A stretch of 64,000 bases of DNA from contig NZ_KV467169.1 in the NCBI RefSeq assembly GCF_001663775.1, positions 348,713-412,712 of the forward strand, given 5' to 3'. The DNA comes from Arthrobacter sp. B6. Its GTDB lineage: Bacteria; Actinomycetota; Actinomycetes; Actinomycetales; Micrococcaceae. Numbering within the stretch: the first letter of the stretch is position 1; every line of letters begins with the position of its first letter. The translations under genes and the position numbers were made by a program. Under the pieces are notes generated by a model, which was not told where the DNA came from, ran no database searches, and saw nothing but the letters and a program-made list of their open reading frames with translations. This document shows, piece by piece, positions 1 through 8,030 of this stretch.

Positions 1-497
1 GTCAGCACGGGGCCGAAGAAGGCTGTTCCGTTGAAGGCGACCACAGGGGTGCCGACATCCTGGCCCACCAGTGAGATGCCTTCCTCATGGCTGGCGCGCA
101 GCTGGGGGTCAAACGCGTCGGAGGTGGCGGCGTCTGCCAGTCCGGCCGGGAGCCCGCACTCGGCCAGGGCCTTCCTGATGACGGTGGCGAAGTCCTTCTG
201 CCCGGCGTCGTGGATTTGGGTTCCCATGGCGTCGTAAAGCGGCTTGACGACGTGGTCGCCGTGCTGTTCCTTCGCCGCGATGATGACGCGTACCGGGCCC
301 CAGGCGTTGTCCATCGACTCCCGGTAGGCGGGGTCCAGGTCGCGGCCCTCGTTGAGGACCGCGAGGCTCATGACGTGCCAGACCGTCCTGATGTCCCGCA
401 CAGCCTCCACCTCGCCGATCCAGCGTGACGTGATCCACGCGAACGGGCACGTCGGGTCGAACCAGAAGTCGGCCTGGTTGCGGGCGGTTTCAGTCAT
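1..497 (-). CDS. DsbA-family oxidoreductase, mycothiol-dependent nitroreductase (Rv2466c) type, partial
   Basis: Reading leftward from ATG at 497 gives an open frame that runs off the window edge, so the C-terminus is missing. The start MTETARNQADFWFDPTCPFA matches the thioredoxin-fold DsbA-like family that includes M. tuberculosis Rv2466c, a mycothiol-linked reductase, and the WHVMSLAVLNEGRDLD stretch is typical of it. The active-site motif here is C-P-F-A: only the first cysteine remains, at about residue 17, so a CxxC dithiol mechanism is not possible, although a monothiol mechanism using mycothiol would be. The gene lies 51 nt downstream of clpX on the same strand. In Mycobacterium the homolog sits near clpX, rpiB and pepN as well. 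Family assignment is firm; the substrate is unknown. Confidence 0.85.
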   Translation of the reverse strand, partial: MTETARNQADFWFDPTCPFAWITSRWIGEVEAVRDIRTVWHVMSLAVLNEGRDLDPAYRESMDNAWGPVRVIIAAKEQHGDHVVKPLYDAMGTQIHDAGQKDFATVIRKALAECGLPAGLADAATSDAFDPQLRASHEEGISLVGQDVGTPVVAFNGTAFFGPVL

Positions 498-548
498 GCG
501 TGAGTCCTCTGCCTTCTTCAACGTGATGGGGATGGCCTGCGGGTGCTG

Positions 549-1829
549 TCAGGCGGATTTACGGCGCTTGGTCACGTGCGGAATCATGGTGGGCTCTGCC
601 TTGCTGAGCACGACGTCGGCCGTGATCACGACGCTCGCGACGTCCTCGCGGCTGGGAAGGTCGAACATGACCGGGAGCAGCACTTCCTCCATGATGGCGC
701 GCAGGCCGCGTGCGCCGGTGCCCCGTTCGAGGGCCTGCTCGGCAATGGCGTTCAGTGCGTCGTCATCGAAGACCAGCTCCACGCCGTCTATCTGGAACAT
801 CTTCTGGTATTGCCTCACCAGAGCGTTCTTCGGGGTGGAGAGGATCTGGATCAGGGCATCACGGTCAAGGTTGGATACCGTGGTGATGACCGGGAGCCGG
901 CCAATGAATTCAGGGATGAGACCGAATTTCAGGAGGTCCTCGGGCATAACTTCGCCATAAGAGTCGATCTTGTTGCTCGCCTCGTTGAGCGGAGCGCCGA
1001 ACCCGATGCCCTTGCGGCCGGACCGGGAACCGATGATCTCTTCCAGGCCGGCGAAAGCGCCCGCCACGATGAAGAGCACGTTGGTGGTGTCGATCTGGAT
1101 GAATTCCTGGTGCGGATGCTTGCGCCCGCCCTGCGGCGGGACAGAGGCGACAGTTCCTTCGAGGATCTTCAGGAGCGCCTGCTGGACGCCCTCGCCCGAC
1201 ACGTCCCGGGTGATGGAAGGGTTCTCGCTCTTCCGGGAAATCTTGTCGATCTCGTCAATGTAGATAATGCCCTGTTCGGCCTTCTTGACGTCGTAGTCCG
1301 CGGCCTGGATGAGCTTGAGGAGGATGTTCTCCACATCCTCACCTACGTAGCCGGCCTCGGTCAGGGCGGTGGCATCGGCGACGGCGAAGGGGACATTAAG
1401 TCGCCGTGCAAGGGTCTGCGCGAGGTAGGTTTTGCCACAGCCGGTAGGCCCGATCAGGAGGATGTTGGACTTGGCGATTTCGACGTCGTCGTGGTGGCCG
1501 CCGTCTGCAAGGCTGCCGCTCTTGGGGGCGTGGCCTGCCTGGATACGTTTGTAGTGGTTGTAGACGGCGACGGCGAGGGAGCGTTTGGCGGGTTCCTGGC
1601 CGATGACGTATTCCTGCAGGAAGTCGAAGATTTCCCGGGGCTTGGGCAGTTCGAAACTTCCCAGATCGGCGACTTCCGCGAGCTCTTCCTCGATGATCTC
1701 ATTGCAGAGCTCGATGCATTCGTCGCAGATATAGACACCGGGCCCGGCAATAAGCTTCCGTACCTGCTTCTGGCTCTTTCCGCAGAAAGAACACTTCAGC
1801 AGATCCGTGCTCTCGCCAATCCGAGCCAT
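549..1829 (-). CDS. clpX: ATP-dependent Clp protease ATP-binding subunit ClpX
   Basis: ClpX is the hexameric AAA+ unfoldase that delivers substrates to ClpP. The 426-residue length is normal. An N-terminal C4 zinc-binding domain has cysteines at 13, 16, 35 and 38. Walker A GPTGCGKT lies at about 127-134 and Walker B IIYIDEID near 188-195. The IGF loop that docks on ClpP is at about 275-277 in GRKGIGFG. The gene lies downstream of clpP1-clpP2 on the same strand, but a 181-nt gap with a strong hairpin separates it from clpP2, so it probably also has its own promoter. The only nearby start is ATG at 1829. Confidence 0.97.
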   Translation of the reverse strand: MARIGESTDLLKCSFCGKSQKQVRKLIAGPGVYICDECIELCNEIIEEELAEVADLGSFELPKPREIFDFLQEYVIGQEPAKRSLAVAVYNHYKRIQAGHAPKSGSLADGGHHDDVEIAKSNILLIGPTGCGKTYLAQTLARRLNVPFAVADATALTEAGYVGEDVENILLKLIQAADYDVKKAEQGIIYIDEIDKISRKSENPSITRDVSGEGVQQALLKILEGTVASVPPQGGRKHPHQEFIQIDTTNVLFIVAGAFAGLEEIIGSRSGRKGIGFGAPLNEASNKIDSYGEVMPEDLLKFGLIPEFIGRLPVITTVSNLDRDALIQILSTPKNALVRQYQKMFQIDGVELVFDDDALNAIAEQALERGTGARGLRAIMEEVLLPVMFDLPSREDVASVVITADVVLSKAEPTMIPHVTKRRKSA

Positions 1830-1956
1830 ATGTGAACCCCTTAGTATCTTGCTGCCAGGCAGCTGTGCACCGTTGCTGGAATCTAAACCGGCCTGGGAGG
1901 GCCGGCCGTGACAACATCCACTCTAGGTCACATTGGGCCTCAAAGGTGGAAAGCGA

Positions 1957-1995
1957 AGGCCGGTGCGGCCCAAATGAACTGGACCGCACCGGCCT
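1957..1995 (-). terminator. Hairpin downstream of clpP2
   Basis: A perfect 12-bp inverted repeat (AGGCCGGTGCGG and its complement) with a 15-nt loop lies 15 nt after the clpP2 stop. On the minus strand it is followed by a pyrimidine-rich but not strictly U-rich stretch. It probably ends or attenuates the clpP1-clpP2 transcript before clpX. Confidence 0.65.
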
Positions 1996-2009
1996 GTCGG
2001 AGAGTCTTA

Positions 2010-2669
2010 CTACCTGGTGATTGCCTGTGGCTTGATCTTGCGCGAATCCAGGACCTGGTCGATAAGGCCGTAGTTCATGGCCTCTTCCGCCGTCAGGATC
2101 TTGTCGCGCTCGATGTCGTTGTTTACCTGCTCCGACGTCCGGCCGGAGTGGTGGGCCAGCGTGTCCTCAAGCCAGGAACGCATCCGCATAACTTCAGCGG
2201 CCTGGATCTCAAGGTCCGAAGCCTGGCCGCCCTGCCCGCCGGACAGTGCCGGCTGGTGGATCAGGACACGGGCGTTGGGCAGTGCCAGACGCTTGCCCGG
2301 TGTGCCGGCAGCCAGCAGGACGGCGGCTGCGCTGGCAGCCTGTCCGAGGCAGACGGTCTGGATTTCGGGCCGGATGTACTGCATGGTGTCGTAGATCGCG
2401 GTCATGGCGGTGAAGGAACCGCCCGGTGAGTTGATGTACAGCGTGATGTCGCGGTCCGGGTCCGTGGACTCCAGGACCAGCAGCTGTGCCATGACGTCAT
2501 CCGCTGAGGCGTCATCCACCTGAACGCCGAGGAAGATGATGCGGTCCTCGAACAGCTTGGTGTACGGGTCCTGGCGCTTGAAACCGTAGGGCGTGCGTTC
2601 CTCGAACTGGGGCAGGACGTAGCGGCTGGTCGGAAGATTACCGGCAGACGATCCGAAGTTGTAGGTCAT
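2010..2669 (-). CDS. clpP2: ATP-dependent Clp protease proteolytic subunit ClpP2
   Basis: Serine peptidase of the ClpP family, 219 residues. The nucleophile is Ser113 in GQAASAAA, with His138 in LIHQP and Asp189 in ERDKILTAEEA completing the triad. Actinobacterial ClpP1 and ClpP2 form a mixed tetradecamer with two different heptameric rings. The gene follows clpP1 with a 36-nt gap, so the two are almost certainly co-transcribed. The extended N-terminus with SRYVLPQFEERTPYG is typical of ClpP2. Confidence 0.95.
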   Translation of the reverse strand: MTYNFGSSAGNLPTSRYVLPQFEERTPYGFKRQDPYTKLFEDRIIFLGVQVDDASADDVMAQLLVLESTDPDRDITLYINSPGGSFTAMTAIYDTMQYIRPEIQTVCLGQAASAAAVLLAAGTPGKRLALPNARVLIHQPALSGGQGGQASDLEIQAAEVMRMRSWLEDTLAHHSGRTSEQVNNDIERDKILTAEEAMNYGLIDQVLDSRKIKPQAITR

Positions 2670-2705
2670 TTTATTGCTCCTGATCTGGGTGTTCTTAGTG
2701 CCGGT

Positions 2706-3356
2706 TTACTTCTCGGAAGCCGACTCGCCGGACGTGCCGTTGGCGGTTCCGCCGCCGCCGGACACCGATCCGGCGTGGGCCGCGATCTTGTCAAAGAAGC
2801 CGTACTCGAGGGCTTCCGTGGCCGTGAACCATTTGTCGCGGTCGTTGTCCTTGAGGATGGTGTCCACGCTCTGGCCGGTCTGCTCCGCAGTCAGTTCGGC
2901 CATGACCTTCTTCATGTGCAGGATCAGCTCGGCCTGGATTTTGATGTCCGAGGCCGTACCGCCGATGCCGCCTGAAGGCTGGTGCATCAGGACGCGGGCG
3001 TTCGGGGTGGCGTAGCGCTTGCCCTTGGTACCCGAGGACAGCAGGAACTGTCCCATCGAAGCTGCGAGGCCGGTGGCCACGGTGACGACGTCGTTGGGGA
3101 TGAACTGCATGGTGTCGTAGATGGCCATGCCGGCGGTGACGGAGCCGCCTGGAGAGTTGATGTAAAGGTAGATGTCCTTGTCCGGGTTTTCAGCGGACAG
3201 GAGCAGCAGCTGTGAGCAGATCGCGTTGGCGTTGTCATCGCGCACCTCGGAGCCCAGCCAGATGATCCGCTCTTTCAGGAGGCGGTTGTAGATGTAGTTG
3301 TCCTGGGCTGCAGGATCGACTGTCGCCATCCGTGGGGCCTCTGCGTGCTGTGACAT
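2706..3356 (-). CDS. clpP1: ATP-dependent Clp protease proteolytic subunit ClpP1
   Basis: Second ClpP paralog, 216 residues, first gene of the clpP1-clpP2 operon. The triad is Ser100 in GLAASMG, His125 in LMHQPSGG and Asp174 in NDRDKWFTATEA. A glycine/serine-rich tail follows the catalytic domain. A GAGAGG ribosome-binding sequence lies just upstream of the ATG at 3356. A ClgR-type operator lies about 100 nt upstream of the start, pointing to stress-responsive control. Confidence 0.95.
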   Translation of the reverse strand: MSQHAEAPRMATVDPAAQDNYIYNRLLKERIIWLGSEVRDDNANAICSQLLLLSAENPDKDIYLYINSPGGSVTAGMAIYDTMQFIPNDVVTVATGLAASMGQFLLSSGTKGKRYATPNARVLMHQPSGGIGGTASDIKIQAELILHMKKVMAELTAEQTGQSVDTILKDNDRDKWFTATEALEYGFFDKIAAHAGSVSGGGGTANGTSGESASEK

Positions 3357-3452
3357 GTGTACTTACCTCTCGCTGGTGACGGTGACATCACTGAACTTCA
3401 CTACTTGGACACTAACCGTTTTGCTGGCCGATTTGTTCGCCCGAATCGCGCT

Positions 3453-3466
3453 GTTCGCTGACGGCG
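3453..3466. promoter_or_regulatory. Putative ClgR operator upstream of clpP1
   Basis: The sequence GTTCGCTGACGGCG fits the ClgR motif described in actinomycetes as GTTCGC-N5-GCG. It lies in the clpP1-tig gap, 97 nt from the clpP1 start. ClgR is a known activator of clp genes in Streptomyces, Corynebacterium and Mycobacterium. The match is seen directly; regulator binding is inferred. A second, looser GTTCGC lies at 3435-3440. Confidence 0.65.
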
Positions 3467-3499
3467 CACGAGCCGGAAAACCGCCTGTTAAAGCACCCA

Positions 3500-3526
3500 G
3501 CCCCCGGACCGGTCAGGTCCAGGGGC
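3500..3526 (-). terminator. Hairpin after tig
   Basis: An 11-bp inverted repeat with one mismatch (GCCCCCGGACC / GGTCCAGGGGC) and a 5-nt loop starts 24 nt after the tig stop codon. A long U run is missing. It is a plausible tig terminator or attenuator. Confidence 0.5.
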
Positions 3527-3549
3527 GGGCGGCGGAAATTAATGCCGTA

Positions 3550-4947
3550 CTAGAACTTCACTGCAGCGGGGTCGTCGTTCGCTGCGGTGCCGCTCGTGGC
3601 TTCGTCAGCAACAGCTTCCGTTGCTTCTTCCTCGACGGCGGGAGCTTCCTCTTCGCCGCCGGGACGGACGAAGTCGCTCAGGTCGACACTGTTGCCGGCG
3701 GTGTCGGTGACGGTTGCCTGGCCCAGTACCACGGCCAGTGCCTTACGGCGGCGCACCTCGGAAACCATCATGGGGACCTGGCCGCTCTGATCGATGATCT
3801 GGGCGAACTGGTTCGGGTCCATGCCGTACTGGCTGGCGGTGGTGACGATGTAGTCGATCAGCTCGTTCTGGCTGACGTTGACTTCTTCCTTTTCGGCGAT
3901 GGCGTCAAGGATGATCTCGTTCTGGAAGGCGCGGGCCGTGTTGGCCTTGACCTCGGCGCGGTGCTCTTCGGTGTCGTGCTCGCCTTCACCGTGGCCGCTG
4001 CCCTCCTTGAAGTGCGCTTCAAGCTGCTCTTCAACCACGGAGTCGGGAACCGGAACCTCGACGAGCTCAACAAGCTTGTCCAGGACCTTGTCGCGGGCCT
4101 CTACGCCCTGCTCAACAACCTTCGAATCGGCAGCCTGCTTGGCGAGGTCCTCGCGGAGTTCGGCCAGGGTGTCGAATTCGGAGGCCAGCTGGGCAAAGTC
4201 GTCGTCGGCTTCGGGGAGCTCGCGCTCCTTGACAGCCTTGAGGACCACCTTGACCTGGGCTGCTTCGCCGGCGTGGTCGCCGCCCACAAGCGTGGTGTCG
4301 AAGATGGCGTCTTCATCGGCGCTCAGGCCGGTGACTGCCTCATCCAGGCCTTCGAGCATGGTTCCGGCACCAACCTGGTAGGACAGGCCGGCGGCGGAAT
4401 CCACCTCGGCGCCGTCAACAGTGGCGGTGATGTCTATTGTCAGGAAGTCGCCATCAGCGGCCGGGCGGTCCACGGACTTCAGCGTGCCGAAGCGGCCACG
4501 GAGTTCATCGAGGGCCTTGTCGACGTCCTCGTCGGAGGATTCTGCAGCAGCAACCTCAACCTTGATGCCGGCGTAGTCAGGCAGCTCGATCTCGGGGCGG
4601 ACATCAACCTCGGCGTGGAACTTCAGTTCGCCGTCGGTGGAGGTGGGGTCCGGAACTTCGGTGATCTCGACCTCGGGGCGGCTCAGCGGGCGGATGCCTG
4701 ATTCCTGCACCGCAGTCTGGTACCAGCCGTTGAGGCCTTCATTGATGGCCGTCTCCAGGACGTAGCCGCGGCCGACGCGCTGATCGATCAGCTTGGACGG
4801 GACCTTGCCCTTACGGAAGCCAGGGACCTGGATCTGCGAAGCAACAGTCTTGTATGCCTCATCGATGCTGGGCTTCAATTCCTCAAAGGGGACCTCAACA
4901 TTGAGCTTGACCCGCGTGGGGGTGAGGTTCTCGACAGCGCTCTTCAC
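3550..4947 (-). CDS. tig: Trigger factor (ribosome-associated chaperone and prolyl isomerase)
   Basis: 465 residues. The N-terminal ribosome-binding domain begins MKSAVENLTPTRVKLNVEVP and contains the ribosome-contact loop GFRKGKVP near residue 44. The middle FKBP-type isomerase domain is recognised by the DGDFLTIDITATVDG region, and a C-terminal helical cradle follows. The last 45 residues are a low-complexity acidic Glu/Ala tail common in actinobacterial trigger factors. The gene is upstream of clpP1-clpP2 on the same strand, the usual chaperone-protease arrangement. Confidence 0.97.
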   Translation of the reverse strand: MKSAVENLTPTRVKLNVEVPFEELKPSIDEAYKTVASQIQVPGFRKGKVPSKLIDQRVGRGYVLETAINEGLNGWYQTAVQESGIRPLSRPEVEITEVPDPTSTDGELKFHAEVDVRPEIELPDYAGIKVEVAAAESSDEDVDKALDELRGRFGTLKSVDRPAADGDFLTIDITATVDGAEVDSAAGLSYQVGAGTMLEGLDEAVTGLSADEDAIFDTTLVGGDHAGEAAQVKVVLKAVKERELPEADDDFAQLASEFDTLAELREDLAKQAADSKVVEQGVEARDKVLDKLVELVEVPVPDSVVEEQLEAHFKEGSGHGEGEHDTEEHRAEVKANTARAFQNEIILDAIAEKEEVNVSQNELIDYIVTTASQYGMDPNQFAQIIDQSGQVPMMVSEVRRRKALAVVLGQATVTDTAGNSVDLSDFVRPGGEEEAPAVEEEATEAVADEATSGTAANDDPAAVKF

Positions 4948-5030
4948 GGTCTAAGTACTCCTGGGTTTGTGGGATGGGTTTCTGCAAACGCGGGCGTTCT
5001 GCCCGGGCCGTCCGGCCCGGGCCGCAGAGT

Positions 5031-5104
5031 CGGGGTGACAGGATTTGAACCTGCGACTTCCTGCTCCCAAAGCAGGTGCTCTAGCCAAGCTGAGCTACAC
5101 CCCG
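5031..5104 (-). tRNA. tRNA-Pro (anticodon TGG)
   Basis: On the minus strand the sequence begins CGGGGTGTAGCTCAG and ends CACCCCG. The anticodon stem CCTGC/GCAGG holds loop TTTGGGA, giving anticodon TGG. The T loop is GGTTCAAATCC. No CCA is encoded. Confidence 0.95.
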
Positions 5105-5252
5105 TAAGTGCACAGGCAAGTCTACGGTCATACCGGCCGTGAATGCACATTTGACACGTGGGGCATGAATTAGGTTTAGTTGTATCCGGCTTGATCAGCC
5201 AGCCCGAAAGTCCGGCAGCTAACATTGATAATGCTAGAACTGCTGTACTCCC

Positions 5253-5326
5253 GGGGACGTAGCTTAATGGTAAAGCCTCAGTCTTCCAAACTGATTACGC
5301 GGGTTCGATTCCCGTCGTCCCCTCCA
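5253..5326 (+). tRNA. tRNA-Gly (anticodon TCC)
   Basis: Acceptor stem GGGGACG pairs with CGTCCCC. The anticodon loop is CTTCCAA between TCAGT and ACTGA, so the anticodon is TCC. CCA is encoded at 5324-5326. A strong terminator follows within 10 nt. Confidence 0.95.
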
Positions 5327-5333
5327 AGTAAAC

Positions 5334-5382
5334 ACAAAGCAGGGCCCCGCTCAGATATTCACCGGCGGGGCCCTGCTTTTGT
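5334..5382. terminator. Bidirectional intrinsic terminator between tRNA-Gly and nei
   Basis: The stem CAAAGCAGGGCCCCGC pairs with GCGGGGCCCTGCTTTTG around a 14-nt loop. It has an A tract on one side and a T tract on the other, so it can stop both the tRNA transcript (+) and the nei transcript (-). Confidence 0.85.
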
Positions 5383-5405
5383 GTTCTGCCCTTGCGCTGC
5401 CTTTG

Positions 5406-6302
5406 CTAGCGCCCGTCCTGCTGGCAGCCGGGGCACCAGTACAGTTTCCGGCCTCCCAGCTCAGCCAGGGCGACCGGAACAGCGCAGATCCGGCACGGCA
5501 GCCCCTGGCGCTTGTAGACGTAGTGCGCTTCATCGCCGGCAGGCAAGGCGGCGCCTTCTGTCCAATACGAGGCCGGCGTAGTGATGATCCTGCCGTCGCG
5601 GACACCGTCACGCATCACGGCTGCAGTGTCATCCCACAACAGCCCGGCGGCGTCGCGTAACAGCGAACTGCCCGGCAGCAAGGGGTCGACCCGCTGCCGG
5701 AAAAGGACTTCGGCGCGGTAGACGTTTCCGACGCCGGCAATCACTTTCTGGTCCATCAGCAGCGCGGCAATGGGTGTCTTACGTGACGTCACGCCCGTCA
5801 CAAAGCGTTCCCGGTCCGGCGGCAGGTTCCGCAGCGGATCCGGTCCCAGCCTGGCGAGCACGGCAGACATCTCAGCCCCGGTGATGACAGCACAGGTGGT
5901 GGCACCGCGCAGGTCTGCCCAGCCGTGCCGGCCCACAAGCCTGACCCGGACGGCGCCGCCCGGGGCGGGCGGGCCGGCATAGCCAGGCCCGCCGCCGTCG
6001 TCGAACGTTTCCCGCTCCCCCACTTTGCGGGGCGCGCCGATGCTGGACGCACCGCGGAACGCAGCGTCACCGCCGAAATCCCAGGCTCCGTAGAGTCCCA
6101 GGTGCACGTGGAGGACCAGGGCGTGGTCAAACTGCAGGAAGAGATGTTTGCCGTGGGCCTGGGGCTCGAGCAGCGTATGGCCGTCCAACAGGGCAGCGCC
6201 GGCCGCAAACCGTCCCTGCGGACTGCTCACGGCCAGCGTCTCGCCCGCGAAAACGTCGTCGAACTGGCGCGCCAGCCGGCGTACTGAGTGGCCTTCCGGC
6301 AC
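5406..6302 (-). CDS. nei: Fpg/Nei-family DNA glycosylase (Nei1-like)
   Basis: Bifunctional DNA glycosylase/AP lyase that removes oxidised bases. The start is GTG at 6302 and the protein begins (M)PEGHS, so the catalytic Pro and Glu follow the initiator. The zinc finger near the C-terminus is CRIC...WCPGC. The length of 298 residues and the RLARQ..DVFAG start resemble M. tuberculosis Nei1 (Rv2464c). The start overlaps the rpiB stop by one base (TAGTG), giving translational coupling. The same rpiB-nei pairing occurs in Mycobacterium. Confidence 0.93.
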   Translation of the reverse strand: MPEGHSVRRLARQFDDVFAGETLAVSSPQGRFAAGAALLDGHTLLEPQAHGKHLFLQFDHALVLHVHLGLYGAWDFGGDAAFRGASSIGAPRKVGERETFDDGGGPGYAGPPAPGGAVRVRLVGRHGWADLRGATTCAVITGAEMSAVLARLGPDPLRNLPPDRERFVTGVTSRKTPIAALLMDQKVIAGVGNVYRAEVLFRQRVDPLLPGSSLLRDAAGLLWDDTAAVMRDGVRDGRIITTPASYWTEGAALPAGDEAHYVYKRQGLPCRICAVPVALAELGGRKLYWCPGCQQDGR

Positions 6303-6796
6303 TACTCGATGACCTCGCCGGTGGTTTCGTAGGCGGCGATCTTGCCGATCCGGCGCACGTGCCGTTCGTCATTGCTGAACGGTTCGGCCAGGAATGCCTC
6401 GATCAGCGCGGTCGCCTCCTCGACGGTGTGCTGGCGTCCGCCGACCGCCACGACGTTGGCGTCGTTGTGCTGGCGTGCCAGGGTGGCGGTGGAGTGGTTC
6501 CAGGCGAGGGCGGCACGGACTCCCTTGACCTTGTTGGCTGCAATCTGCTCACCGTTGCCCGAGCCGCCCAGCACGATTCCGAGGGCGTGGACGCCTGCCT
6601 GCTGGTCAGCCACCACGGCGAGCGCGGCGTTGATGCAGAAGGATGGGTAGTCATCCTGCGCGTCGTACTCCTTCGGCCCGTGGTCCACCACGTCGTAGCC
6701 CTTGGCTGAGAGGTGCCCCACCAGGTGGGCGCTGAGTTCCATGCCTGCGTGGTCGGTGGCGATGTGTACCCGCGGGAAGGCAGGGGAAGAAGTCAC
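6302..6796 (-). CDS. rpiB: Ribose-5-phosphate isomerase B
   Basis: Interconverts ribulose-5-phosphate and ribose-5-phosphate in the pentose phosphate pathway. It is 164 residues long. The ATDHAGMELS start is diagnostic. The active-site loop reads GGSGNGEQIAANK, with Glu in place of the catalytic Cys region of the E. coli type; this is the mycobacterial RpiB form in which a glutamate acts as base. It is translationally coupled to nei. Confidence 0.95.
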   Translation of the reverse strand: MTSSPAFPRVHIATDHAGMELSAHLVGHLSAKGYDVVDHGPKEYDAQDDYPSFCINAALAVVADQQAGVHALGIVLGGSGNGEQIAANKVKGVRAALAWNHSTATLARQHNDANVVAVGGRQHTVEEATALIEAFLAEPFSNDERHVRRIGKIAAYETTGEVIE

Positions 6797-6888
6797 GACG
6801 GTATCCGTTCGGTTTTAGCGGTGGGGGCCGGCAGCGCCTGTCCAACAGTGCCTGTTCGGGCCAGGGTCAGATCAACAGGACAAGAATA

Positions 6889-7899
6889 CTAGGACTCTGC
6901 ACCCGCTGCGCCCGAGGCGCCGCCGTGCGCCCGCGCCGCTACCCGGGTCAGGACTTCGGCCAGGCGGGCAGCCGACGCCGGGCTGCCGCCGCTCACGGCG
7001 AGGCTGCGGCCGTCTGTTTTGCGCACGACGACGGCGGGGCCGCTGCTGACCAGCATGGCGGCCGTGCCGCTGTGGTTCCGGTAGCCCCACCCGCCGTAGT
7101 CAGCCGCCTTCACTTCCGAGGCGCTTGCCTCCGAGATCGCAGCTGCGGGCACGGACATCACCGGCAGCACCCCCGCCACGAGGACCCGCAGGCCGCTGCG
7201 GTCGGCTTTTACCCTGGCGAAGAGGAACGCAGCGGCCACCACGGCCAGGGCAGCCAGGAACGCGCCCAGCCACGGCAGGGCGATAACGATCAGGGACGCG
7301 GGAAACAGCACGGCAACGGCGATCATCACAAACACCGAGCTGCGGGCATGGACCCAGAGCCGGATCGAGTCCCGCGCCAGGTCCGGGTCCAGTTCCCTGG
7401 CAAGGGCCAGCTCGAAGGCCCGGTCGTCATCCGGGGACCATTGCCGGTCAGCCTTGAAAACGAAGCCCATGATGACGCCCAGTGACAATGCCGCCCCGCT
7501 GCCCAACGCAAGGACTGTCAGGTCCACGCGGGACTCACGTGCGTCGGCGAGCCCGGACTGGCCTACCAGCCCGGCGGCCAGGACACTCGTGATGAAAAGG
7601 CACAGGGACAGCCCTGCCCCCATCATGATCCTGCGCATGATGACAGGACGGGACACCGGGACAGCCTGCGAGAGGACCAGCCAGCCGGCCGCCACGATGA
7701 TCAGCGCCCCGCCGCTCGCGTACGCGCCAAACGGGGCAAAGGAGGCACCGCCGTCGTCCGTCCAGCTCACTGCCACCGGATCCGGAAGGCTGGGGCGGAG
7801 CAGAAAGGCACAGAACACGAAGGCGGCGGCCAGCACCACGGGAAAGCCCACCGCGAACCGAAGTGCTTTGGCATCAACCGCATCCCTGAACCTGCCCAT
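6889..7899 (-). CDS. DUF1648-type multi-pass membrane protein
   Basis: 336 residues. A signal-like first transmembrane helix at about residues 15-35 is followed by the PDPVAVSWTDDG segment characteristic of DUF1648. Further hydrophobic helices lie near 60-75, 90-115, 130-145, 190-210 and 215-235. The C-terminal third is a soluble domain with the motif DYGGWGYR near residue 268. The family is found in Gram-positive bacteria; its function is not established. It lies between divergent pepN and the rpiB-nei pair. Confidence 0.75.
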   Translation of the reverse strand: MGRFRDAVDAKALRFAVGFPVVLAAAFVFCAFLLRPSLPDPVAVSWTDDGGASFAPFGAYASGGALIIVAAGWLVLSQAVPVSRPVIMRRIMMGAGLSLCLFITSVLAAGLVGQSGLADARESRVDLTVLALGSGAALSLGVIMGFVFKADRQWSPDDDRAFELALARELDPDLARDSIRLWVHARSSVFVMIAVAVLFPASLIVIALPWLGAFLAALAVVAAAFLFARVKADRSGLRVLVAGVLPVMSVPAAAISEASASEVKAADYGGWGYRNHSGTAAMLVSSGPAVVVRKTDGRSLAVSGGSPASAARLAEVLTRVAARAHGGASGAAGAES

Positions 7900-8030
7900 G
7901 CCTTAACGCTACTCCGGGCCTGTCCCGATGTGATCGGAAGCAACTTGCCAACCGCCGGCGTCATGGAAGAATGACCAGTGCCGGTGCAGCCCACTCCCCG
8001 CCGGCAACAGCAACCCTTCTGGAGGCCCCC

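Noticed and set aside
543..1835. A 430-residue plus-strand open frame opposite clpX
   Set aside because: It mirrors the ClpX frame on the other strand; GC-rich codon structure produces long antisense frames. The minus product has clear ClpX motifs.
3298..4701. A 467-residue plus-strand open frame across the clpP1-tig gap
   Set aside because: Antisense to tig; the product is Leu/Gly-rich without any domain and it would run over the clpP1 promoter.
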